The notes beneath the pieces are model-generated. The model did no database searches. It had not been told where the DNA came from and was given only the letters and a program-made list of their open reading frames with translations. A stretch of 23,006 nt of DNA from an uncultured Lachnospiraceae bacterium (GTDB lineage: Bacteria; Bacillota_A; Clostridia; Lachnospirales; Lachnospiraceae): NCBI GenBank assembly GCA_910588595.1, contig CAJUQU010000029.1, positions 1 to 23,006 of the forward strand, written 5' to 3'. A program made the translations under genes and the position numbers. Positions 1 to 7,099 of the stretch are shown piece by piece; within the stretch, counting starts at the first letter, position 1; each line of letters starts with the position of its first letter.

Positions 1-1
1 A

Positions 2-88
2 GAGATCAGGAAACAGTCTATTTGTATTGATCAGGATATTGGAGATATTTTGAAACAGCTTACAGCAAACACTCTTTCGATCAGATAA
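2..88 (+). CDS. possible 3' end of a plus-strand gene, cut by the window edge
   Basis: Frame 2 is open from the left edge for 28 codons and stops at TAA (86-88); the residues end in LKQLTANTLSIR. I do not recognise a family. If real, this would be the only plus-strand gene in the window and would converge on the DHFR-like gene. An open run this short occurs often by chance, so the call is weak. Sequence to the left of the window would settle it. Confidence 0.22.
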   Translation, partial: EIRKQSICIDQDIGDILKQLTANTLSIR

Positions 89-150
89 AAGTTCACAGGC
101 AGGCAGATTGAAAAAAACGGTCATGCCTGAGGGCGCGGCCGCATATCACT

Positions 151-681
151 TTATCGTTTCTGATACACTAATTCTACTATGCCATTACTGCTTTTTGATG
201 AAATGAAACGCAAATCTATTGTTTTGTCTATCACGTCAAAGAGGCGGATCCCATTCCCTAAAATCGTCGGAATGATGGAAATAGAATATATATCGATCAG
301 ATTGTTTTGCATCAGCTGATGAACTATGTCAGCCCCGCCGCATACCCAAATATCCTTGCCGTCCTTTTGTTTCAATCCATTGACAAGGGTGCATGGATCT
401 TCTGAAACAAAGGTTACATTGCTGTCCTGCGCACAATCCCTGTGTGTGATCACATAGCTTTGCAGGCTGTCATATACCCATTGTCCGGGAGATAACTCCT
501 CCACGATCTGACGATAAGTCGTCCAGCCCATGATCACCGTATCAACGGTTTTTACAAAATCCGTGTAACTGTCATCACTTTCGACGTCATTGTCCTGTCC
601 CGCCAGCCAGTCAACCTTGCCGTCTATATCCGCGATATACCCGTCAAGGCTCATGGCAATAAATAAAACGATCTTCCGCAT
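151..681 (-). CDS. dihydrofolate reductase family protein (RibD C-terminal-like, YyaP/YwjB type)
   Basis: 176 aa, a usual length for the stand-alone RibD_C/DHFR-like reductases of Firmicutes. The N-terminus has the family signature IAMSLDGYIA (residues 8-17) followed by the acidic VDWL segment. Further signs are MGWTTY (51-56) in the nucleotide-binding region, the glycine pair VCGGADIV (113-120), and the C-terminal IPTILGNGIRLF (137-148). These proteins are NAD(P)H-dependent reductases of mostly unknown substrate, and I infer no specific role; it should not be read as the cell's folate DHFR. The start is supported by AGGAGATGAAAA just ahead of the ATG. It follows the APC permease by about 156 bp, a spacer with two GC-rich hairpins, so it may be transcribed separately. 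The product is soluble, with no signal peptide or membrane span. Confidence 0.86.
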   Translation of the reverse strand: MRKIVLFIAMSLDGYIADIDGKVDWLAGQDNDVESDDSYTDFVKTVDTVIMGWTTYRQIVEELSPGQWVYDSLQSYVITHRDCAQDSNVTFVSEDPCTLVNGLKQKDGKDIWVCGGADIVHQLMQNNLIDIYSISIIPTILGNGIRLFDVIDKTIDLRFISSKSSNGIVELVYQKR

Positions 682-713
682 TTTTCATCTCCTGAATCCA
701 TTACGCTCCTGTC

Positions 714-733
714 GGCAGGCAGAACTGCCCGCC
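714..733. repeat. short GC-rich hairpin upstream of the DHFR-like gene
   Basis: Arms GGCAGGCAG (714-722) and CTGCCCGCC (725-733) pair over nine positions with one G-T, separated by AA. It lies about 33 bp before the DHFR-like start codon. No T-run follows on either strand, so a terminator is not well supported; it may be a leader hairpin or chance GC-rich structure. Confidence 0.35.
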
Positions 734-805
734 TCATAAAGCCCGCCCCGAAGTCTCTTTGCACCTGATGTCGCGAAAAATCAGCCGCAACAGCAAGGGC
801 AGGAG

Positions 806-820
806 AGCTTCCGGGAAGCT
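806..820. terminator. hairpin just after the APC permease, terminator without a clear U-tract
   Basis: AGCTTCC / GGAAGCT with a one-base centre forms a perfect 15-bp inverted repeat 18 bp beyond the permease stop codon (838-840). The minus-strand flank after it is CTCCTGCC rather than a T-run, so it may only stabilise the 3' end of the mRNA. Confidence 0.3.
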
Positions 821-837
821 GTAAAATACTTAAAATA

Positions 838-3048
838 CTATTGATGGATCGCGTTGCGCGTCCTATGGATAAAACCCCGCACCTTCGTGCGCTGCAAAAA
901 GATATCGTAGCTCTTGATGATCAATACCGGGCACTTTGCCTGCTCCATGATCCTGTCCGTGCGGAATCCGGTCACAACCTCCTGGATCCCCCAGTCGAGA
1001 GAAGCCCCCATGATGATCAGGTCGTACTGGTCAGAGAACTCCACGACCTTCTCGATCAGATCACCGCTGCAGACCATGATCTGCACCGGCTGGTCAAACT
1101 TCGCAGCCGATCGGTCGAGATACGCTCTCGTGCTCTCGACGTCCTCCTCGTGGTCCACCACATTCAGGAGCGTGATCTTCGCCCCATATCCGTTCGCAAT
1201 ACGGTTGACCACCTTCGCCGTCATCTTGGAATATTTCCCGCCCCCATACGGAAACAAAATATTCCTGAACTCCCTGCTCTGGCCATTCATGCGCAGGATA
1301 CCGACATCGGCAGGCGCTTCCTGCAGCATCTGGTATGTAATGTTGCCGTGCATGTATTTCACCAGTCCCGAACCGTGCCAGCCCATGATCACCAGCGGAT
1401 TTTTCTCTTTCTTCACCACGGACATGATCGCGTGAAAGGCATTGGTCGAATTGATCAGCACCGGGCGCATACACGGATCCGACTCGTACTCCTTGAGCAT
1501 CTGGACAACGCTGTCCTGCACGCCCATGGACTGCATCATCGTATCGTAATCCGCGATCGTGAGCAGGTTATCCGGAAAGACATTGACCTTCACCGGAACG
1601 ACCGTCGTGCTCTCCTCCGCCATGGCGATCTTCCTGCCAAAGTTGAGCAGCCCCTCCGCCGTATACGGATTGGACACCGGAATGATGATCTCGTTTTTCC
1701 TGTTTTCCTTTTTCTGCTCCCTGATCTCTGGCACATCGACGATCGATATTCCTTTGGAAGCGTATTTCAGCTTTGGCATGATCAGATAATAGTACACAAT
1801 GCCAGCGCCGATCACCGAGACCGCTATGATCAGTGCCGGGCGGTCTGATATGGCGAGATTGACAATCAGAAACAGGTTCAGACCGATGCCAAGCAGCGGT
1901 GTGAGCGGGAAAAGCGGCACCCGGAATTTCCGCTCAAGCTCCGGCATTTTCCTCCGGAAAATGATCAGCGCCACATTGACGAGACTGTACCCTGTCAATG
2001 AGAAGATACTGGTCACTGTCGAGATGTGCTCCAGATCCCTGATCGTCACTGCGATAAACACGATGACCGAGGAGATGACGATCGAAAAGACCGGCGTCTT
2101 CGTCGTCCTGTTGATCGCCTTGAACAGACTTGGCAGCCGCTGATCCCGCGCCATCGCAAAAGAAGTCCTCGAGGACGCCATGACCGCCGTGTTGATCGAG
2201 GAGAGCGTAGCGAGGATCCCCGCAAAGGCAAAGAGATAACCGCCAATTGTCCCTCCGATATGTACCGCCGTGTCGATCATCGGCGTGCTCGTGACCGCCG
2301 GCACCAGCTCCTGCCATGGAATGATCCCGCAGCCTATGAAAAACACCGACGTCTTGATCACGATAACCGCCGCGATCGAGATCAGGATCGCCTTCGGGAT
2401 CGTCCTCTCCGGGTCGATGACCTCCTCGCTCGCCGTCGTGATCAGCCCATATCCGATGTAAGTCATATACAGAAAGCCCATCGCGTTGAACACACCCGAC
2501 ATTCCCTGCGGCGTGTACGGCGTCTGGTTCTCCATATCGATATGAAAAACTCCGACAATAACATACAGTGCAAGCAGCGCGATCAGGAGCGTCGTGATCA
2601 CATTCTGCAGCGTCCCGGAACTTTTCGTCCCCTTGATATTCGTGAACATGACATAGACCACGAGCAGATAAGCCGCCGCCATCTGCGGAATAAACGGAAA
2701 GATATAGTTGATAAAATTGCCAAAACCAAGCGCAAACAGACCGCACGACATCGCATATCCAAGCCAGAATCCCCAGCCGCAGATAAAGCCCACGATATTG
2801 TTTCCGGTCGCCTCCTTCACATAGACGTAGCCGCCGCCCGCCTTCGGTATGACCGTCACCAGCTCCGCAAAAGATAATCCCGTGAACACCGCCGCGATGC
2901 CCGCCAGAAAGATCGCCAGCGACGCGCCCGGTCCCGCCGCCGCATAGCTCGTGCCCGCCAGCACAAAGATCGCCGAACCGATCATCGTCCCGATACTGAT
3001 CATCAGCGCGGAGTACATTCCCAGAGTTCTGTCTAATTTCTGCTTCAT
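838..3048 (-). CDS. APC-superfamily amino acid permease with C-terminal universal stress protein (USP) domains
   Basis: 736 aa. Residues about 10-425 are a hydrophobic transporter with around 12 membrane spans. The first helix has the APC signature ISIGTMIGSAIF (17-28), and the cytoplasmic loop carries SEEVIDPERTIP (207-218), typical of amino acid/polyamine permeases. After a charged linker (about 440-453) the protein is soluble, with two USP-like regions: about 454-588, and a clearer one at 595-712 that ends MGASLDWGIQEVVTGFR...CPVLII. That end resembles the ATP-binding signature of UspA proteins, but in a degenerate form, so nucleotide binding is uncertain. The substrate cannot be told from sequence. 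By family, the protein imports or exchanges amino acids at the inner membrane, and the USP part is presumed to sense a nucleotide or energy signal. The start has GGGGG about 8 bp upstream, and a strong promoter precedes it. Neighbouring genes offer no pathway clue. Confidence 0.9.
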   Translation of the reverse strand: MKQKLDRTLGMYSALMISIGTMIGSAIFVLAGTSYAAAGPGASLAIFLAGIAAVFTGLSFAELVTVIPKAGGGYVYVKEATGNNIVGFICGWGFWLGYAMSCGLFALGFGNFINYIFPFIPQMAAAYLLVVYVMFTNIKGTKSSGTLQNVITTLLIALLALYVIVGVFHIDMENQTPYTPQGMSGVFNAMGFLYMTYIGYGLITTASEEVIDPERTIPKAILISIAAVIVIKTSVFFIGCGIIPWQELVPAVTSTPMIDTAVHIGGTIGGYLFAFAGILATLSSINTAVMASSRTSFAMARDQRLPSLFKAINRTTKTPVFSIVISSVIVFIAVTIRDLEHISTVTSIFSLTGYSLVNVALIIFRRKMPELERKFRVPLFPLTPLLGIGLNLFLIVNLAISDRPALIIAVSVIGAGIVYYYLIMPKLKYASKGISIVDVPEIREQKKENRKNEIIIPVSNPYTAEGLLNFGRKIAMAEESTTVVPVKVNVFPDNLLTIADYDTMMQSMGVQDSVVQMLKEYESDPCMRPVLINSTNAFHAIMSVVKKEKNPLVIMGWHGSGLVKYMHGNITYQMLQEAPADVGILRMNGQSREFRNILFPYGGGKYSKMTAKVVNRIANGYGAKITLLNVVDHEEDVESTRAYLDRSAAKFDQPVQIMVCSGDLIEKVVEFSDQYDLIIMGASLDWGIQEVVTGFRTDRIMEQAKCPVLIIKSYDIFLQRTKVRGFIHRTRNAIHQ

Positions 3049-3071
3049 AGTAAGCCCCCTTTGTGGAATAC

Positions 3072-3100
3072 ATTTTAACGCTTTCGCGCTTTGATGTCAA
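3072..3100 (-). promoter_or_regulatory. sigma-A type promoter of the APC permease, with a cre-like overlap
   Basis: On the minus strand TTGACA (3095-3100) is followed after exactly 17 bp by TAAAAT (3072-3077), 23 bp before the permease start. It sits wholly between the helicase stop and the permease start. The 14 bases at 3073-3086 (minus strand CGAAAGCGTTAAAA) match the CcpA cre consensus TGWAARCGYTWNCW at 12 of 14 positions and cover the -10 box. CcpA control is inference. Confidence 0.75.
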
Positions 3101-3137
3101 CTTGTTCACTGTTGCTGCAGCTTCTCCGACTTCCGCT

Positions 3138-5696
3138 TCAAAGCGCGTTCATCCTCTTCGGATCCGCTTCGTACCGCCTCCTATAGTACTCCATCGTCCG
3201 ATACGCCAGGATATCCTTCATATGCTGCCGCAGCGCCTCATTCTTGATGCAGTCCTTCAAGTCTGATCTGAGAGCGAGCGCACAGCCGTCTTTGTCAACA
3301 AAGAATCCCTTGCCTGATTGTTTCAAAAATTTGACCGGCATTGTCTTTGCTTTGTTCAAATGCTTTCTGTCTGACATATTCTTGTACTCCTCATACGATA
3401 TGCCGGAGGCAAAATCCTTCCAGTTTGTCCCGGTGTCAAAAAATTCCTTCCAACTCTCTAACATTTCCTCATCCGTCACTTCCAGCCGTATGCTGCCATG
3501 ATTGTAAAAGCTGTATAAAATCGGCATCTTATACACTTTCTGCATATCTGTTGTCTCTATGACAGATATAAATTCCCTGCCGATCCCGGCATACAAAATT
3601 TCTTCTGTCTCAGACAGTTCATGCAGATCATACAAAAAATCCAAGTATCTGCGAAACGGATTCTCCTTGGCATGTCTCATACAATACTGGTATATATCAT
3701 CTTCCATATACGTAAACAGCTCCATTCGAGTAGGAACCCTTCCATCCAGCAATTCTTTTACGCGATAATATTCCTGGCAGATCCGCTCTCTCACAGACAG
3801 TGACCTTTTATCCAATTCCCTGAACAGATCTATCAGCTTCATATCAAAATCCACAATACAGTCATCAGGATATTCTATGTCATTGTAGTCACCCGCATTC
3901 TTTGCAGAAAATGATCTTTCACCGGAAAGCAGAAGCGGCGATTTTCCTGCTTTCTCGTAGTTTCCGATAAAATCCAGAACGTTGAGATACTCCTTGCCCT
4001 TGTATGTGCGCAGCCCGCGTCCCAGCTGCTGCAAAAATACGATCGGAGACTCCGTCGGTCTAAGAAACATAACCATATCGAGCGATGCAATATCCAACCC
4101 TTCATTGAACATGTCAACAGAAAAGATCACTCTGATCTCCTGGCTTTTCAGCCGCTCTATCGCAACATCCCTTTCCTCCGCGTATTCGCCGTCAGCATTG
4201 CTGTACACCGCCGCAGAAGGAATCCCTCTCCTGCAAAATTCCTCTGCCATCTGACTTGCGTGCTGTCTCGAGCAGCAGAAACCTAGCGCACGCCTTGAAC
4301 GGTATTTCGTGTAGTATTTATAGATCAATTCATACCGTTTCTCATTATCTGCGTAAATCTGCGTCAGTTCCCGCTCATCATAGCGCCCCTTTATCAGGCG
4401 CAAACCGGAATAATCCGTCGCGTCATAGATACCATAATAGTGAAACGGCACCAGCATTCCCTTGTTGATCGCTTCCTTTAATGAAATCTCATACGGCACG
4501 TTGTAATCGCATAGCTCGTAGATATTTTTACCGTCCATACGCTCCGGCGTTGCCGTGAGCCCCAGCATAAACTGCGGCTTGAAATAGTCCGCGATCTTTC
4601 TGTACTGCTCATTGACCGCATGGTGAAATTCATCGATCACAACATAGTCAAAATAATCTGCCCTGAAATATGTATCATTTAAATATTCCGTCCTTCCCAG
4701 TGTCGCTACAGAAGCAAATATGACCGATCTGTCCGTGTCTTTCTGTTTTCCGTAGAAAAAACCGTAATCATCGGAACAGCGCACATTCTGAAAAGCGACA
4801 GCTGCCTGTTTCAATATTTCTTCCCTGTGCGCCACAAACAATACCCTTTTATACTTTGCGGAATCAAATGCCGCAAGATACGTCTTCCCGATACCCGTGG
4901 CAGCCTGGACAAGTCCTTTTAATGCCCCGTCTGCCCTGCTGTCCTCCAATGCATACAGTGCCTCTATCTGCGCACCTCTTGGCTGGAACAACGCTTCTGC
5001 TTTGTTATCCTCGTCCTCCTCGTTTTTATCATATCTGTCCAAGTCCTTTGCAAGAGCCGGCTTATGCCAGTTTTTGGAATATCTGTATAATTCCTCGTCA
5101 TCGATCACAATCGAATGATGCAAAAACAGGTCTTCAAATGTCCTGTAAAACAACAAAAAATTTCCGTTGTCTGCCACGCTGTCAAAGCGGTAATTCCATT
5201 CAATCCCTGACGTCAACGCGCTTCTTGAAATATTTGAGGATCCAATATAGATCTCACTCGTTCTCTCATAATGAAAAATATAAGACTTTGGGTGGAACGA
5301 CCGTCCCTTATCATTATAAAATCTCAGATCTACCCGATTCCCCAACTCCTTCTTGAGCAGGCACAGCGCTGACGGCTGTGTGATCCCGAGATAGTTTCCC
5401 GTAAGAAGCCTTATCTGAACGCCTCTGTCCAGCGCCGCTTTCAGATCGTTCAAGATCATCCTGACACCCGATTCCATCAGAAAAGAGACGATGATATCAA
5501 CCCGCCTTGCTTTCTTTAAACTCATTTTCAACTGATAATACAGAAAACGACTGCGATCCCTATCACCTGTCATCACAGCCGTTGACTCGATGACAGTGTT
5601 GTCTAACTGTATCTGCTCTATTTCTTTTATTCCTTCTATTTCTTCTTTCTGCGCAAACTGAATGTTGCTGTTTTCCGCAAAATCAAACTGTGCCAT
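3138..5696 (-). CDS. PLD-type nuclease domain fused to a superfamily 2 DEAD/DEAH helicase
   Basis: 852 aa. Residues about 45-205 form a phospholipase D-like domain (HKD nuclease type): FHPKSYIF with H135 and K137, followed by YIGSSNISRSAL (150-161), the usual G-S-x-N strand. The acidic residue of a full HxKxxxxD motif is not evident. From about 235 there is an SF2 helicase: Walker A ATGIGKT (266-272), DEFHH (355-359), TATPERMDG (381-389), and a second RecA lobe with NEGLDIASLD (531-540) and the arginine-finger motif QQLGRGLR (556-563). The last 270 residues are a tail I do not recognise, shorter than in DUF3427-type homologues. Known relatives combine DNA cleavage or binding with ATP-driven unwinding and are often suspected of roles in defence or repair; no substrate can be read here. 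There is no partner gene beside it: upstream is about 490 bp of noncoding DNA and a hairpin element. The start has GGTGAT a few bases upstream. Confidence 0.88.
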   Translation of the reverse strand: MAQFDFAENSNIQFAQKEEIEGIKEIEQIQLDNTVIESTAVMTGDRDRSRFLYYQLKMSLKKARRVDIIVSFLMESGVRMILNDLKAALDRGVQIRLLTGNYLGITQPSALCLLKKELGNRVDLRFYNDKGRSFHPKSYIFHYERTSEIYIGSSNISRSALTSGIEWNYRFDSVADNGNFLLFYRTFEDLFLHHSIVIDDEELYRYSKNWHKPALAKDLDRYDKNEEDEDNKAEALFQPRGAQIEALYALEDSRADGALKGLVQAATGIGKTYLAAFDSAKYKRVLFVAHREEILKQAAVAFQNVRCSDDYGFFYGKQKDTDRSVIFASVATLGRTEYLNDTYFRADYFDYVVIDEFHHAVNEQYRKIADYFKPQFMLGLTATPERMDGKNIYELCDYNVPYEISLKEAINKGMLVPFHYYGIYDATDYSGLRLIKGRYDERELTQIYADNEKRYELIYKYYTKYRSRRALGFCCSRQHASQMAEEFCRRGIPSAAVYSNADGEYAEERDVAIERLKSQEIRVIFSVDMFNEGLDIASLDMVMFLRPTESPIVFLQQLGRGLRTYKGKEYLNVLDFIGNYEKAGKSPLLLSGERSFSAKNAGDYNDIEYPDDCIVDFDMKLIDLFRELDKRSLSVRERICQEYYRVKELLDGRVPTRMELFTYMEDDIYQYCMRHAKENPFRRYLDFLYDLHELSETEEILYAGIGREFISVIETTDMQKVYKMPILYSFYNHGSIRLEVTDEEMLESWKEFFDTGTNWKDFASGISYEEYKNMSDRKHLNKAKTMPVKFLKQSGKGFFVDKDGCALALRSDLKDCIKNEALRQHMKDILAYRTMEYYRRRYEADPKRMNAL

Positions 5697-6185
5697 TTCT
5701 CATCACCCCGCATCGGTCGTACATCAGATGGGATCCGCAGTCTCTCTGTCATGAAAAATAAAAGCTTTCTTCCTGGCAGAGAGTTTGTTCTCCATACCTG
5801 TTTTCTACTATACTATATCACGAATTACCATATCTGGATAGTATCACCAAAAACTTTTAAAAGTATCGTCAGTTTCGTTCCTTCCACGCCACAGGCTGAT
5901 ATCCCAACATAGACCGCATTCCATTTCTGACTGCAAATGTCCTGATCACCTGCAGACTCGTGTCAGACAGCACTCATAATCAAAATCAGACCCCAGGAGA
6001 TGTGACTCCCCCCAAGGTCTGACTCAAAATAGATATACTTTTTAATTTCTACTGATCCACACTCCCCTGCACTTCACAACGAAAATGCACGTCAGCGAAT
6101 TTTTCTTACTCCATTTTCGGAAGAGTGTTTCCGCTACATACAGCTTGGCACACGATGCATTAAATTATTGCATTTGTACGCACTT
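5697..6185. other. gene-free spacer upstream of the PLD-helicase
   Basis: About 490 bp with no convincing open reading frame on either strand and lower GC than the flanking genes. It should hold the PLD-helicase promoter, but no well-spaced -35/-10 pair stands out; an AT-rich stretch around 5805-5825 (TATAGT on the minus strand) is the best -10 candidate. One hairpin (5986-6022) is listed separately. The sequence could be a decayed insertion, but no recognisable protein remnant remains. Confidence 0.5.
5986..6022 (-). terminator. hairpin with trailing T-rich tract, possible minus-strand terminator
   Basis: TCAGACC (5986-5992) pairs perfectly with GGTCTGA (6016-6022), and inside it GGAG pairs with CTCC. 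On the minus strand the stem is followed by TTTTGATTAT. It would end transcripts reading through the hairpin element from the HD-domain gene. The T-tract is interrupted and the loop region is imperfect. Confidence 0.4.
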
Positions 6186-6361
6186 TACAGCGTTGTATTA
6201 ATTTCGAAGTAACAGATGCCTGAATTTTGTGTCAGGACAAGGCGGAAAAAGGAGGCGTAACGGTAACTACGTTGACTGACGACAACATAAGGATTATACC
6301 AGTCCTTTGTAATGGCGCAAAAGTCAGGTACATATTACTCGAATATTAATTCAATGCTGTA
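6184..6361. repeat. MITE-like hairpin element 1 (about 176 bp, TA-bounded inverted repeats)
   Basis: The left arm 6186-6234 and the right arm 6313-6361 are inverted repeats of 49 bp matching at 36 positions without gaps; several mismatches would be G-U pairs in RNA. The outer ends read TACAGC and GCTGTA, so the body is bounded by TA on both sides, as expected for elements that insert at TA. The 78-bp centre includes a smaller pairing (AGGAC 6234-6238 with GTCCT 6302-6306) and the purine-rich AAAAAGGAGG. No transposase is encoded. The element ends at the base next to the HD-domain stop codon. It is probably a non-autonomous mobile repeat; copy number elsewhere in the genome cannot be seen. Confidence 0.72.
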
Positions 6362-6985
6362 CTAGATTTTATTAGGTTTCCATGGAGGAGGGCACAACAA
6401 TGTCGTCTTTCCAATATCGGGTAATACATCATAAATAGAACATCGCATTTGTTCTTCAAAATATTCTTTGTTTTTAAAAGTAATATCCCAGCCTTTTATG
6501 TAGTTTTCCATAATTCCATATCTGCGGGTTACATCCACAAAACGTTTTTCCAAAATCACAAATCCGTAATCCGTTGCCAAGGCATCACAGATCTGAATCA
6601 GTCTATCATAATCATCCGCTTGACAATTGATAATATAATCTTTTATAGTCCTTTCTTCCTCCGTCTGCGGATTATAATCAAACTCATCTTTCATCAGAGG
6701 ATAAGAATGTGTCATACACACTCTCGCAACTTCATCCCATCCCCTGTCCATAGCATACTTGTACCCCTCGTATACATGTTTGGGAATATTTACAATTCCA
6801 ACCCTGCGCCCAATATCATGAAGCATTCCAACTATGTACGCCTTGTCACCGTCCATCCCCGACACTTTCTGTGCGATATTTCTAGCTGCAATTCCTACAT
6901 TTACAGAGTGTTCGATCCAAGGCCCAGGATTTAATTGTCCTGCAATTTTTAATTCGTTTTTCGCTTCTTCTATTGTTGGCAGCAT
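6362..6985 (-). CDS. HD-domain (HDIG) protein, probable metal-dependent phosphohydrolase
   Basis: 207 aa, essentially a single HD domain. The metal-binding pattern H...HD...D is complete: H26, the H56-D57 pair in MLHDIGR, H93 as a likely extra ligand, and D134 in QICDALATDYG. Such proteins hydrolyse phosphate esters, often of nucleotides; the substrate here is unknown. It is soluble with no fused output domain. The start is well supported by GGAGG 8 bp upstream of the ATG. It lies downstream of lysS in the same direction after a 114-bp gap that holds a modest promoter. The stop codon TAG is directly beside hairpin element 1, so the gene's native 3' flank has been replaced, but the reading frame itself looks intact. 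Confidence 0.82.
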   Translation of the reverse strand: MLPTIEEAKNELKIAGQLNPGPWIEHSVNVGIAARNIAQKVSGMDGDKAYIVGMLHDIGRRVGIVNIPKHVYEGYKYAMDRGWDEVARVCMTHSYPLMKDEFDYNPQTEEERTIKDYIINCQADDYDRLIQICDALATDYGFVILEKRFVDVTRRYGIMENYIKGWDITFKNKEYFEEQMRCSIYDVLPDIGKTTLLCPPPWKPNKI

Positions 6986-7050
6986 ATAACCACTTCCTCC
7001 GAAAATTCATTTCCGTTCACAAAACCCGTTTGTCAGTCACACAATACACA

Positions 7051-7080
7051 TTTATAGGCTTGTTTTCAGTGGGTGCACAA
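7051..7080 (-). promoter_or_regulatory. candidate promoter of the HD-domain gene
   Basis: On the minus strand TTGTGC (7075-7080) and TATAAA (7051-7056) are 18 bp apart, about 65 bp before the HD-gene start. The -10 box is good and the -35 box poor. Read-through from lysS is an alternative, since no clear terminator separates the two genes. Confidence 0.35.
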
Positions 7081-7099
7081 TTCCGAAAAGGGCGTTTTC

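Noticed and set aside
137..144. GCGGCCGC at the left end, resembling a cloning or vector junction
   Set aside because: An isolated 8-bp palindrome occurs naturally in such sequence; no vector sequence surrounds it.
841..1848. Long plus-strand open frame (335 codons) opposite the permease
   Set aside because: It is antisense to the USP part of the permease; its residues are rich in His, Arg and Asp with no domain, as expected from the complement of a GC-biased gene.
1934..3109. Minus-strand frame of 391 codons overlapping the permease
   Set aside because: It is a +1 shadow of the membrane domain, with a glycine/aspartate-rich composition and no recognisable family; the overlapped frame has clear APC motifs.
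5986..6022. Remnant transposon end in the spacer
   Set aside because: No matching inverted end, target duplication or transposase fragment could be found; treated as a terminator-like hairpin instead.
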